DNA of 64,000 nt from Pontederia crassipes (taxonomy: Eukaryota; Streptophyta; Magnoliopsida; Commelinales; Pontederiaceae). Made by a program: the position numbers and the translations under genes. The DNA lies in contig CM060188.1 of the NCBI GenBank assembly GCA_030549335.1, positions 5,084,001 to 5,148,000 on the forward strand, written 5' to 3'. Each line of letters begins with the position of its first letter. Position 1 is the first letter of the stretch. Positions 11,724-24,055 of this stretch are shown here, in pieces. Under the pieces are notes generated by a model, which saw only the letters and a program-made list of their open reading frames with translations, did not search any database and was not told where the DNA came from.

Positions 11724-14700
11724 TACACATGTACAACTTCAAACTGAAGCAAAATTTATTTGCTCATATGATGATACATTAGAACTCAGTGAACAATTAG
11801 CTAATTAATTGATTATATAAATTATCAAGAAAATAATTATGTGTTGCTTAAACTTTTAATTTCTCTGAATAATAAAATGAAGGAAATAAAATAATCGTAA
11901 GCATTAAAAAAAAGCAAGTGAACAAAATCGAATCTTCCCGCCCTTGGAGTTGGAAGTAATCCCTGTAAAATTAATTAAATGCATCACTACGTCACGCCAC
12001 TTTCAGTGGCTGACGTCCTCTTTTTATGTCATTACAGAATTTTCGATCGGAAATAATTAAATCGTAGGCTGAGACTAGACGTTTGATTCCTTCAGTTGCC
12101 ACGTTATTTTTTTTTATTTTGGATAAATAGTGAATACGTTATCATTTATTACTTGCAAAGGAGAAATAATAATTATTATTTTGTTGTTGGGAGAAAAAAT
12201 AAATAAATAAATAGGGGACTAATTAGCTGCATGCAATTGGATATGGGTTCCTGACTATTTATTAGGCTAATAAACATCTCATACCGTTTAGATAGAGAGA
12301 GAGAGAGAGCACGAAATTTCGAAAATTTAATCAAATTTAGTTGTCTTAATTAATTAGCATAACTATATCTACTATTAAAGGAAGTAAGTAACTTCGGTTT
12401 TGACTTCGATACATTTTTTCTTCTCCACCGAATATCAAAATTATTAAATTTGTTTTATCACACACTAAAATTATAAAAGAATAAAATTTGACAAAACTGG
12501 TCAAACCAATTGAATCAGTTCAATTTGATTTTTCTATTTTTTAAAATAAAAACTTTCATGTAAATGGAATTTTACTTAAAAATAACGAATAGCGATCTTA
12601 TCATTAAACTTAATCAAAGAAGTTGATAAATACAATGATTGGATTAATTAGTAGCCGTGAAAGAACACAAATAGACATTAATATATAAATATTATAACAT
12701 AGTAACTGTTATTATTAATTATTTTCTGTATAATATCAACTTATTTTAAATATTATCTTAAAGGTAGTAAAAGTCAATTTATGTTGAAGACAAAAGAAGT
12801 GAGAGAAGTAAAACATCGAAATTTGTAGAAATGATATTATTATACTAAATAATTTCAGGAAGAGAAAGGGTTGCACTCAAAATAAATGTTCAACCACTAA
12901 AATCCCTTTAGAGGGTAAAATTCTAAATACTATTTTAAAATTTTGTGTACTAAACAACAAAAAGTTTAAAACTTTATTTGTTATTTAAAACTCTAAAATT
13001 GGGATGGTCCAAAAAGAGCTTAAAAATAAAGGCCCTATTGGGGAAATGAAATCGGGTGGAACCAGCCCTCCGGTTCCACCTGATTTCTCAATCATGAGTA
13101 GAATCTGGACACTAGAATTAAATGCGTACGTGACCTGATTCCAATATTTTTTAGTGGAACCACGAGCGACTATTTTTTTTACATGAGGTTTTGGTTTTTT
13201 TTGTCCACTTTTTTTTCTTTATCATTTTCTTCGGTTTGACATTTCTTATAAAATCAATTTATTTATTATCTATAAAATATAAATAATAAATGAGTAATAT
13301 AATATTATTTATTCTTTATTTTTTCATTATAAAATTAAATATAATTTTTAAAAATTGATTTTTATATTTAAATACTATATTTTTTTAACAAATTTGTTAA
13401 CATAAATTTTTTAATATATATTATGTTTAAAAAAATTTAAAATATATCTTTATAATACATATTTTAAACTCAATCATCCACTAAAATTAATCCATCACAT
13501 CTATTTTTTCCTATCACATCAACTACCTTATTCCTCATCATCAAATTCCACTCCACCCAAATACAACTCGAACTAATATGTCAGAAAAATGGCCCCAAAA
13601 AGTAAAATAAACAACTACCAAGGAAATGAAAATTTGAATATATGGAATTACAGAAATAAAAACATGGAAAATTATTTAAACAGATAAAATGACCATTTAC
13701 CTATAATAACTACAAAAATCATATTACTTAAAAAATAAAACATTATAACTCTAATCTTTGTGAGGAAATGGAAAACTGATGGGGACAAAAAATATAGACA
13801 ATAAAAGTGGAGAAGGGAGAAAATGAAGGAAAAGAAGGAAAATAAAAAGGAAAATAAAATTGAAAAAGGAGGACAAGATTGACAGAGTAAGATGATAAAT
13901 TGAAGTAAATCAATCATTATAATTAATGATATTTCAAAATATAGTAAATCAATCTTCAATATTGGGTTCTTGAAGATCTCCAACATAACCACATAACCAC
14001 ATAAATATATTTTCCTATATTATATTTCGGACTCCCTTTGTAATAGGAAAAAAGAGTCATTCCTCATATCTTAATTTCAACCTAGTTCTTCATTAATTAC
14101 CATTCTATGTAAAAGTAGCAAAATCATAATTTTCAGCTAACTTTTTTTATTTTTCCGTTAACATTGTTTCAACTAATTAGGTGATTGGTAGATGGTGAAT
14201 TGTCCCGTATTCTACAATAACAAACATTATTAATTCTGAGTTTAATTTTTTAACTTTTGATTTAACTATTTTATGCTTTTATTCAAATATCAAATTAATC
14301 ATAAAAGAAGTTTTAAAAATTTCCTGTGTAAACGAAGTTAAGAAATAAACTAGCTAACGTGTTTCATACATTAATTAAGATACATGAGAAAGAAATAAGA
14401 GGAAAATTTTATCTTATTTTGAAATAAATGTATTTACTTTCGGAAGCCAATCAACTTAGGTCAATTTTTTATTGCCAAAAAAGTACAATTTTAAATTCTG
14501 GAAAAAAATTTCTCAAAAGGAAACAACCAATGAGGAAAAGATGCAGCTTATTGACCTGAGCGAGAGCTATAATTGATTCATTTATAATCATGGGCCAACG
14601 TATGTTCATAACTCTGCAAGAATAATTGAAGCTTAATAAATTCACATATAATGATAAACACACCTGTTTGTCGTAAAATGGATTAATGTGATTCCATGAG

Positions 14701-14886
14701 CACCCAATTGATGTGCAAAGCAACAAATATAACAGGCAAATGCTACATATGCGAATTTGATCTACTCGGTACTTATGAAATTAAGAGGCTTGTTCATTGA
14801 TTGAAATCTTTAAATTGAAGGTCGAGTGCATAATATGTCCTTATCATAAAAATTAATTAGAAGGATTGACAATTAAGTTCAATCGT
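11724..14886. other. Intergenic AT-rich DNA
   Basis: No gene is supported. It contains the hairpin at 13048-13087 and a frame at 13672-13992 (minus) that encodes only a hydrophobic Phe/Leu/Ile-rich string from AT-rich sequence and is not credible as a gene. Confidence 0.55.
13048..13087. repeat. Near-perfect 16-bp stem hairpin
   Basis: Arms 13048-13063 and 13072-13087 are complementary with one mismatch and enclose an 8-nt loop. The stem contains GGTGGAACC/GGTTCCACC in an otherwise AT-rich region. It may be the core of a decayed foldback MITE; ends were not found. Confidence 0.8.
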
Positions 14887-15117
14887 TGCTACAAGAAAAT
14901 GATTAATTTGTGACGGACATTTTTCGAAGGATATGAATCTTTCACATTTTTTGACGACGATTGCGATGAATAGGAAAATCGTTCTGAATTTTCAACGGCA
15001 AAATTTCCAACAAATTACTATCCGTCGAGAAATCCATCGCAAAGGCATATTTACGACGGATTTTCGAAGATTTTGCGATGGATATATTCATTACAAAATC
15101 ATAATATTTTTGTAGTG
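14887..15117. mobile_element. Degenerate CACTA-like MITE, about 231 bp
   Basis: The right end TTTTTGTAGTG and the left end TGCTACAAGAAAA (CACTACAAG with a mutated start) match the CACTA termini elsewhere in the window. The interior has GACGGA, CCGTCG and GCGATGGAT words like those in the large elements at 59.8-63.8 kb. Flanking triplets (CGT, TAT) differ, so the duplication has decayed. Confidence 0.65.
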
Positions 15118-15809
15118 TATTACTCTAGCTTTATTATCATCATCATTTTTCTTAATATCCGAAATCTTTGACCAATTTATATGGTCCTTCAAACAGTTAA
15201 CCAAATAATTGATATAACATAAAGTTCTATTATTATTATTTAGATAATTTAATTATTAATATTTATGGTACTATATATATATTCGATATTTTTTCCCATG
15301 ATATCATAATTAATCCCCTTAATAATTGATATTTAATAATATTTTCTAGCTATAAATTGATGGAACAAAACCAAAATTTTTATTCGAATTAATTAATGAT
15401 GAGTAATTAATGTAGGCCAAGTAAGTTAATTAATTGAATTATCGGTTGATTAAACTAATTGATAGTTGCTCCCCTAAATGATGTCACTTCTAAGTTAACA
15501 AAGACTCTTGGCATGAGATTGACTTATTTTCACAAATAATTCACATAATTTTAAAAAATAAGCCTGTTTATCTAAATAGGCTTATTTAAATTTACCAGCA
15601 TCTAATTAATTCGTTGTTCAAATGTAAATGATATGATAAACCCTCACCAAGTTGATGATTTTTTAAATAGTAAATAGACTGACTTATTTGTAAACCTAAT
15701 AATTGTTTATATATAATGTTTATTAATGAATAATTAATTAAAATTAAATAATCAAGTCCAGTAAGCTAACAAGATATGATGTGCTATGTAATTAAATTCA
15801 CTAAATAAT
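15118..15809. other. Intergenic AT-rich DNA
   Basis: No gene or clear element is seen. Confidence 0.55.
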
Positions 15810-16127
15810 CATTACAATAAAATTATGATTTATTGATCAATTTTTAGGGACCAATTATATTTGATTCTTAAAAGTATAAATATTAAAAAGTAATGTGATA
15901 TTAGTCCCAAATTCTTATTCATTTGAAAGTAAAATTTAATTTGTGGTCACTAAAAAATTATTCTTTAAGAATTAATGAAAAAATTTTGGTCACTAAAAAT
16001 TTTTAATGACTAATTTGTAGGGACCATGAGGGATCAAGATATTTTGATGTCAAAAAGTATTAAAGATTAAAATTGAAATTCTATGAACTAATGTGTTTGA
16101 TTTCTAAAAAACTTTTTTGGTGTAGTG
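15810..16127. mobile_element. CACTA-type MITE, 318 bp (family A, copy 2)
   Basis: In inverted orientation to the 4.85-kb copy: it ends CTTTTTTGGTGTAGTG and begins CATTACAATAAAATTATGATT. Both flanks carry AAT (15807-15809, 16128-16130), a 3-bp target-site duplication. The interior includes the family motif TTTTTAGGGACCAATTATA. It has no coding capacity. Confidence 0.85.
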
Positions 16128-16644
16128 AATATAGATTTGCATCCTTTTTTTTTTTTTTTTTGCTCTATTATAAATTCATCTTCACCCGTACAATTGCTAC
16201 AATCAGTTGATTTATTTATTTTTAAATAATAATACGTCTTTTTGCCAAGAAACTCAAGTCATAGCACCTCCATCCTCCTCTCCATCCAGATCCTTCTTCC
16301 AATTATTTCCCTTTACATGCAAGAGTATATGACATGCTTTAAATTGAATCACAGAAAAAAAAAAAAGAATTCGAAGTGTACAAGTGTTAAATTATTTGGT
16401 CTCAAGAATCCAAATGAAAATGATTTTTTTATCAGTTTAAAGTGTATGATTCGTTAGACATTCTATAAAAATTATGTCTCATTTGCTTGCGCTGCTTCGC
16501 GCATAATATATGATGAAACGGGCCCTCTGCCACCTTTTTACTCTAACCAGGATCGGTGCATTAATTAATTACTTAAAAATTGATTAAACAGTAGTTGGCG
16601 CCCACCATTGTAAAGTAATAGGGAGGGGATATGACATGATACAT

Positions 16645-16700
<56 letters not shown>

Positions 16701-17178
16701 CAATGCAAAGTTTTGTAAATATAGTAATGCCCCATGTGTGAATAGTTTTGGGGACACATTGGCAAATCATGCTCGCTCTCTCTTATTTTATGGAGCAACT
16801 GGTCCTGATATCTTAAGCCACATTTCTAACCCCCCACCTCCCATATGATGAAAAGGACAAGCTCACATGAGCTCAACCAGATGATAATTCATGGACCCCT
16901 ACACTCATCTCTCTCTCTCTCTCTCTCTCCAACTTACTGTTATCTGTGTTTACTTTCTCTCTCATGATAATGTGTGAGATATCTAACTGGAACTGGTGCT
17001 TCCTTCCAACTTCCCCCCTTGGTCTGAGAGGAGCGAAAGATCAATACCACTGCCTTTCTTCTGGGAACGTTCTACAGCAGTCGGTCGGCAGCACAAAGGA
17101 AAGAGCAGCAGCACCACCAGCTAAGCCCAAAGCTACACATCACATCCAGAACACTACTTGCATCCATCTCTCTCCTCA
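16128..17178. other. Intergenic DNA upstream of the B3 gene
   Basis: No gene is supported. It contains the TA microsatellite at 16647-16695 and a short CT run at about 16911-16928. The last few hundred bases may be promoter and leader of the B3 gene. Confidence 0.5.
16647..16695. repeat. (TA)n microsatellite
   Basis: An uninterrupted TA run of 49 bp. Confidence 0.97.
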
Positions 17179-17325
17179 ATGGCAACCCGCCTAATCTACG
17201 CTCTCTCCCTCTCCTCTCCTAGTCAATGCTTAAGGCATGCACCCTCCCTCCCACCCCCACTCACTACATCCCCTTCATTTTTTGGTACTCACATATTGCT
17301 GGACACTCTAATTAGTCTGAATTAG
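17179..17325 (+). other. Possible upstream ORF (48 codons)
   Basis: ATG at 17179 opens a 48-codon frame ending in TAG at 17323-17325, about 360 bp before the B3 start codon and in a pyrimidine-rich leader-like stretch. If the B3 transcript starts upstream of it, it would be an uORF. The transcript start is not known, and the peptide shows no recognisable feature. Confidence 0.25.
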
Positions 17326-17509
17326 AACTTTTACAAACCCCCCACAAAATTATTTCAATAATGATACTGATATTAATTATTACAGTTGATCAAATTACCA
17401 AATAAACTATTATAGATATGTAGCATGTCGATAATATTCATACAAATATTGATATACGTATATATACACACAAATTAAGAAAGTAATATATAATTGAAGA
17501 TGCACATAC

Positions 17510-17512
<3 letters not shown>

Positions 17513-17543
<31 letters not shown>
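17513..17543. repeat. (TC)n microsatellite in the B3 gene leader
   Basis: A TC run about 145 bp before the start codon, probably in the 5' leader. Pyrimidine tracts are common in plant 5' leaders and bind GAGA-type BPC factors when in promoters. Confidence 0.9.
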
Positions 17544-17552
<9 letters not shown>

Positions 17553-17685
17553 GAATCTAGAAAAAAAAAGGTGAGCTGAAATATTAGTGAAGCTTTTGTG
17601 TCTAGTTTTGACATAGATATATAGATATATTGATAGAGTTGGAGTTCCTTTGGGAGACCCTTCCAAGTACTCGAATCGCCACCGG

Positions 17686-18765
17686 ATGGAGTTCCCGCAC
17701 GGAAGAAGCGACGGGTACTTTTACATCACAGCGGAAGACGAGCAGGAGGAGGCCTCCAGGGGCCACACCTTCCTCCCACCTGCTTCGTCCTCCTCCTCAT
17801 CATCATCCGCGCACGGCGCCTACCCTTGGAACGACGGCTCGTCGGGCAGCGGCGGAGCCGGCGGCGAGCAAGCGGGCGCCAGCGACGGCGCTTTCATCGA
17901 GAAGGAGCACATGTTCGACAAGGTCGTCACGCCCAGCGATGTCGGCAAGCTGAATCGGCTCGTCATCCCCAAGCAGCACGCCGAGCGATTCTTCCCGCTG
18001 GACGCGTCGGCCAACGAGAGGGGCCTGCTGCTGTGCTTCGAGGACCGCACGGGGAAGCCGTGGCGCTTCCGCTACTCGTACTGGAACAGCAGCCAGAGCT
18101 ACGTCATGACCAAGGGGTGGAGCCGCTTCGTCAAGGAGAAGAGGCTCGACGCCGGTGACACCGTCTCATTCGGTCGCGGCGTCGGCGACGCCTGCCGTGA
18201 CCGCCTCTTCATCGACTGGAAGCGTCGGCCGGAGAACCACGACCTGTCCCGGATGCCGCAGATTCCGATGCAGGGGATGGGACTGTCCTTCGCGCAGCCA
18301 TGGCCCGCCGCCCGGTTCTTCGTCCCGCCGCCGTCGGCCATGTACAACCAAAATTTCCAGGGCTATGGCTACTACAACAGAAACGCTGCGAGTTCAAGTA
18401 CCGGCGGGGCGCAGTTCTTGTACTTCGACAGACCTGCCGCCCCGCCGCGGCCGCCGCAGTACGGAGTGCAACTCGGGGGCAACGCTTCTCACCCTATGGT
18501 CCTTGATGCTATACCCGTCGTCCATAACCAGGCGTCGACCTCCAAACGTGTCAGGCTCTTCGGTGTAAACTTAGAATGCCCGGACTCCAAGGGTGAGGCT
18601 GACGGCGGGAGCGGCTTCCCCGCGAGCAGTACCGACCTCCACTTGCAGCCGCGGCAGACGGTTCCGCTCCTCCGGTTGCCGCCTCCCGGCAGCGTCGAGT
18701 CCTCCGCGGCGTCCTCGCAGTCGACGAGCAAAGAGCAGCACTCGTCATTGGATCTCGACTTGTAA
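17686..18765 (+). CDS. NGA: B3-domain transcription factor, NGATHA type
   Basis: A single uninterrupted frame encodes 359 aa starting [11 protein letters not shown] chose the ATG at 17686; the frame is open further upstream to a TTG but has no other ATG. A serine/glycine-rich N-terminus precedes one B3 DNA-binding domain at residues about 72-180 ([20 protein letters not shown], then DWKRRPE). No AP2 domain is present, which separates it from RAV1/TEM proteins. Residues 290-294 are RLFGV, the repression motif of RAV/NGA B3 proteins, and the last five are LDLDL, an EAR-type LxLxL motif. NGATHA proteins act in the nucleus to limit leaf and petal margin growth and to direct style development through auxin synthesis. 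The exon is very GC-rich. Which family member this is needs a phylogeny. Confidence 0.93.
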   Translation: MEFPHGRSDGYFYITAEDEQEEASRGHTFLPPASSSSSSSSAHGAYPWNDGSSGSGGAGGEQAGASDGAFIEKEHMFDKVVTPSDVGKLNRLVIPKQHAERFFPLDASANERGLLLCFEDRTGKPWRFRYSYWNSSQSYVMTKGWSRFVKEKRLDAGDTVSFGRGVGDACRDRLFIDWKRRPENHDLSRMPQIPMQGMGLSFAQPWPAARFFVPPPSAMYNQNFQGYGYYNRNAASSSTGGAQFLYFDRPAAPPRPPQYGVQLGGNASHPMVLDAIPVVHNQASTSKRVRLFGVNLECPDSKGEADGGSGFPASSTDLHLQPRQTVPLLRLPPPGSVESSAASSQSTSKEQHSSLDLDL

Positions 18766-21700
18766 AGAGGGAGATTTGGGGATTACTCTCCACTCTCCAA
18801 CGCAGCCATATATTTGGTTAGATCCATGGTGAATTAAGTGGGAAGCTGCATGCTATCAAGGAAGGTTTTGTAGATTCTTTTGCATGCTTCTTAATTTTTT
18901 TCTGGAAGACATCACGCGATCAAGATCTTGTTTTCAAAGATCGATTCTTTTTTTCTTCCCACTTTTCTTCCTCTATTTATTCTCCTACTCCATAAAAAAA
19001 AACTTTGGCTTTCGAATTGTATATAATTTATTAGAATATATTGTTCTTCTACTGATTCTTACATATGATAAGAGTTTTCGCTTTCGGGATCAGACAGTCT
19101 TGCTTCTTTCGGGTACATATTTTTGCAACCTTGATTTGAGGCCGTCAGAATACGAACCTTTTGATCAGATCTAAATTTTCGTTGCTGTTTTGCTCCAGAT
19201 ATCTCCAGTTTTCATCTTTAGCTCCCTTGCTCCATCTCCCTCAAATAGTTCCAAAGCAGGAAGCATGTCTTAGAAATGGAAGACACACAGGCTATGCAGT
19301 CAGATCTAAATCCCACTCTATGCGTTTCTTATCTCATGCAAATTATATTTGTGCTAATTTCGTATTCGTCTGCAACTTATATATATATGTGTGTCCTTGC
19401 ATGTATGCCTACTGCATTCACTGAGAAATTTCAGATTCTTTGGCTTAATGTGCCATAAAGTCTGCAATTATAATGGTATGTCATGGGCATGACACTTTTC
19501 AGTTGGCAGAGTATTGAAGGAAATAAGAGAACCATATCTATTTTTTTGGGGTGTGAAGTAACTAATATCTTTGTTTTTTTATTAGAATATTTTGCATATT
19601 AGGCATTGAGAACTTTAAAGCAAGCGAGTTTTCCCACCCTATGCTGACAAGAATTAGATTTCAATTGTAAACTTTGTTGTCTCTTTGTTTTGATCAATTT
19701 AAGAGCATATAGTTTCTGCATGAGCTTCATGAATTGACCATTTTTCATTAAAACTTTTTGTCGATAGCAAAGATATAAGTTCTTGTTTTAGTTGGTAAGG
19801 CTTTCGGTTAACTGTGGCTCAGTGGTTTTGATTATTGTTCCAACATGTCCATGACTGCTAGTAGTCTCTTGAGACAATGAGCGCTTGGATATATCTTATT
19901 TGTCCAAGGGTGTTGTTTCTTTCCATTTAACTGTTGGAACCCTTCTTCTACAGTAGATTTACAGTTGTAAAGTGCCATTCGAACTTTCAGGAATTCCTTG
20001 TGTTGCTTGGACGAGAGAAATTTTAAAGAAAGGTATGCCTGTGCGATTGGGCTGTTTAGTTACTCTACTACCAGAATCACTTGCAGTCTTGCGTATAGCC
20101 ATTTGTGTTCAAGAATAGGATTTGCTGACCTCTTGCCGTTTCGTTCATCATGCTTCTTGTAGTATGAAATCTATACAGACAATTACAAATTTCGTTTCTC
20201 AACAGTTAGACAACGTTTTCTTTTTCTCATGAAAAGAGCTAACTAGGTATCTCTGAATGAATATTTCCTAGTCCTTTATTTAGAAGCAGTTTTCGTGGAT
20301 GTTGAAATTTTAGCTTGTTCAGAGTAGAGGTCTAAGGACCAACTGGTTATTTTATTCTCCCCCAGACATGTACAGTTTTTAGCCTTCAATGCATATGCGA
20401 GTGCAACAATAAAAGCCAGTAAGATTTAAGAACACATGTGGTACTGTGTAATCAATTTAAGTTCATCTAAAGCTGATTATTTGTGAGATCTTACATTTGG
20501 AAGTGTCATTGCATCTTTCATGAAGACCATATGATGGATGAAAAAAGGCAAAAATTGTACTTGATTAGCTAGCCAGTCCAGCCTCATAGAAGTTTGTACA
20601 TAAACTGGAGGACTGTCTGGTCCTTAAAAATTAAGAAGGAAACAATTTTCTTGGAGATCAGGTGTCCTTGACGTGATCAGAAGGTGCTTTCATAATTTCA
20701 AAACTCCTACCCACTCTGAATGGATTGATATATCGGATGTACAGATTGAAATATCAGATGTACATGAATTTATCTCTCTCCTGCGTTGTAGCTCATGAAC
20801 TGATCTATATATTATCATAACAGTTGGCAGTTGACACCTTTTATGCGTAAATATTTCAAAAACTAAAGCTTACTATACAATTATCTCTTTGCATACTGCT
20901 GAGGCCTAGATTTCCACTTCGAAGGTTGATATTTTCGCTTTAAAGTACCTAGAACTAATTTATGTAAGAATTCCTACCTTATGAATTTTAGCTAAACTTT
21001 TTCAGTGTCAAGTAGGAGAAATCTGGAAAAAGACTACGGTTTGTCAAGGACTCAATAATTTGAGAAAGCTGTGCTTATTATGGTTTAAGCTAACTGATTT
21101 TAACATTTCACAAAAACCTTCTCCTTAGGTTCTTATATTAATCTCCTGTTATTCATGAGCGGATGACAACCACTGTGTGATTTGAAATGTTATCAGATGC
21201 TTCTTATGGCATATATAGATATGGTTATGTTTAGTATATGAAGCATATGTCTAAAGAGATCCATTGTGATTTCATGAAGTGCACCCTCAGCTGGAAGGCT
21301 ATTTATATTTGATATGTTAGCTCTCATATCTGAAACTCGAATTTACGGAATAGAAGGTTGAATGCATCAACTGGAATTTCTTCTAATTTTCAACTTGGTA
21401 ATTCTTACGAAGATGCTATATAAGGATCACCTGTGAAATTTGAATCTTGTGTGTAGAGTACATTATCTTGTAATTTTTAACTATCCAGGATTAGATCCTG
21501 AGCATGCATGTATGCCCATCATATATGTATGCTTGTCTTCTTTAACAAGTAGATAAAGAACATCAACCAGATTGAGATCATACAAGTTAATATTAATTGT
21601 GGTTAGGTTAATCATATATATATGGGTGATACTGCTATATACATATCATGATCTCTAGCCTGCATCCGACTTTATTCATAGTTACATTTTGTTGAAACCA

Positions 21701-21897
21701 TCCATGAATTTATTCTGCTAATCCTTCGGAGACATTTTGCACCAACCTTTATTCGCTGTTAAAGAGTTATATATCTCTTGATCAGGTTATATGCAACTAC
21801 ATTTTATGGATCATATGATCAACATCTATATATAGTTGAAACAAATATGGAACTTTGTATGCAACATATATTTATTTTCTTTTCCGGATCATATAAT
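18766..21897. other. Downstream of the B3 gene; no gene seen
   Basis: The first few hundred bases are probably 3' UTR. The rest is unique-looking, moderately AT-rich DNA with only short domain-free frames. No element was recognised. Confidence 0.5.
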
Positions 21898-22174
21898 GAT
21901 TTTGTAGAAATCAAACACATTAGTCCTTAAAATTTCAATTTTAATTTTTAATATTTTTTGGGATCAAAATATCTTGGTGCCCCATGAAGCTGGTATCAAA
22001 ATTTTTTCATTAGCCTAAAAGAATGGTCTTTTAATTATCACAAATAAAATTTTAATTTCAAATGAATAATAATTTAGGACTAGTATCACATTAGTATCTA
22101 ATATTTATTTTTTTAAGAACTAAGTATAATTGGTTCTAAAAAATTGGTCTCTAAATCATAATTTTGTTATAGTG
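21898..22174. mobile_element. CACTA-type MITE, left end decayed (family A, copy 3)
   Basis: The right end TTTTGTTATAGTG and interior (TAGAAATCAAACACATTA, then AAAATTGGTCTCTAAATCAT) match the 4.85-kb copy in the same orientation. The CACTACACCAAAAAA start is missing or mutated, so the left boundary is approximate. Confidence 0.75.
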
Positions 22175-23056
22175 ATAGTGGTCAAGACCGACTAAGCCAT
22201 TCATACATTTGGCAGGATCTTAATCATTTGCAGAAATTGTACTATCGATGTATACTTCGTTGCTGAATATGTCTAAATTAATATTAACAATAGGAATTGG
22301 TTATAGTTGCTCTGTCAGAAAAAAAATCATTAGGTTAATAGATGCCCTTGGCATGCATATTGTTGCATTGAGTTTGAAAACCTTGGTAATTCTGCGGACT
22401 ATGTAATATATAAGGGCTGCCACAGTTGACGTAGATGCTATCAGGCAAGAGCCTGAACAATTATGCAGATAGAAAAACTTGTGCTGCATTTTCCTAGTTC
22501 CGAATTTTATATATTAACGTTTGTATTAACTTGAAACAGGCATTAAATTTTTAAATAATAAAATTGGTATTAAAGTAAAACAGGCATACGATAGCATAGC
22601 AGTATCCAAAAATATGATACAAGAGTCTCGTACCCTATATATATACCCCTCCATCTCCCTGGATAATGTGAGCAAAATGATGGTGACAGTACCTTGTGTG
22701 GATATACAGCAAAGATATCTTAGCGCAGTACAAATAATATATATAATATGTGTGTGCAAATAAAGATACTCTGATAAATAGATGTAACATATGGTTAACT
22801 TTTTAGCATTAATCAAATAATTATTTGATAATTGAGTTGTTATTGTTATCCAAATAATTAAATAAAGCCTGAACAATCTCTATTAGGTGACGAACGCCAC
22901 GTTCTTTGCACAAGCACGCGTGTCCTCATCTCTGTCCACGGCTCCCTGAGGATGGTCCAGTTTCTTTAGCATTTTCCTTTTCTATCTCATGCTGGCTGCT
23001 GCCGTCCATCACAAGAAAACGTCCGCGTAGACTTGAGTACATGTGACGCTTAAAAC

Positions 23057-23094
<38 letters not shown>

Positions 23095-23867
23095 CTCTCT
23101 TTCACTCCCTCTCCCCTGACGACTATTATGTCTCCCACTCGGCCGTGCCCACCACCGCCATCAGCAGGAGCATCTCCTCTAATTAAGCAGTTGGCATCGA
23201 GGACATCTCTTTCGGAATGTGCGGGGGAGGGGAGGAAGAATTCAGCACTCTACTTGCTTGCATGAAATCTCTCTCTCATATTCCACATATATTTAACTAG
23301 TACTCCTTTGGCCACTTGATCACGTTTCAATCTCGCCATGTGCCATTAGTTGAGCTTTACCCTTCATTAGACCCAATGCATTGTATGTCATCTCAAGTTC
23401 CAACAGTGCTTTGAAACAGACGGATGTATACATATCCTTTCCACTTGTTGCCAATCAGATATGTAGGTGCCACCTTATATGTCATCTCTCTCTCAGACGT
23501 TTGATATCATCTGATTGCAAAGAAAAGGACGTGGCCGATTAAGAAGAGAGCTTGATTAGATTCTTTGTGCAATTTGTGATTTGTCCCTCTCAAACATTTA
23601 CACGTCTAATTGCAGGAGAAAATAAAAAGGCACAGTGGCTTGGAAGAATGCAGGAAAAGGGGGCGAGCGAGCACGATCTATACGCAGACGACAACTGAGG
23701 TTTTGCATGGGACCACGTCGTTAATTTCCATGCACACCCTTTCATCGCCGGGAGCTTTGGGAAAGGCTCGGTCACCTTTCCAGCCGTAATGTTGCCACGA
23801 CGACGACGAAGAAGAAGTGTAGAGCTAACTACAAGTGATGGACTAAATAAAAAAGACGATGACGATC
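22175..23867. other. Intergenic DNA
   Basis: No gene is supported. It includes the TC microsatellite at 23061-23092. The Arg-Glu-rich frame on the minus strand at 22926-23138 is a product of that microsatellite. Confidence 0.55.
23061..23092. repeat. (TC)n microsatellite
   Basis: A TC run of 32 bp. Confidence 0.96.
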
Positions 23868-24055
23868 ACAACAACAATAAAGTTTTATCTCACTAGGTGG
23901 GGTCGGATATATGGATCATACGACGTCATTCTGCATTCGTTGATTCATGTTCATAAGATTCGACAGAATTTTACGCTAGCTGTTGGGACCTAACATAATT
24001 CTCCTCTTTTATTCGGATTTGGGATCGGCTATAAAATATAGACGGAGTTTAAATA
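23868..24055 (-). mobile_element. RTE-derived 3' tail or RTE-mobilised SINE
   Basis: Read on the minus strand, it ends with ATCCATATATCCGACCCCAC, CTAGTGAGATAAAAC and a TTGTTGTTG-like tail, closely matching the 3' end of the RTE LINE at 30863-31386. Upstream of about 40 shared bases the two differ, so this is either a diverged 3' UTR of another RTE subfamily or a SINE that borrowed the RTE tail. The 5' boundary near 24055 is approximate. Confidence 0.6.

Noticed and set aside
13672-13992. 106-codon hydrophobic minus-strand ORF
   Set aside because: Phe, Leu and Ile-rich translation of AT-rich DNA without a domain; typical chance frame.
17650-17685. Longer B3 protein beginning at 17650
   Set aside because: The codon there is TTG, not ATG. 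The first ATG in frame is at 17686 and gives the family-like start MEFPHGR.
22926-23138. Arg-Glu-rich ORF
   Set aside because: Generated by the TC microsatellite at 23061-23092.
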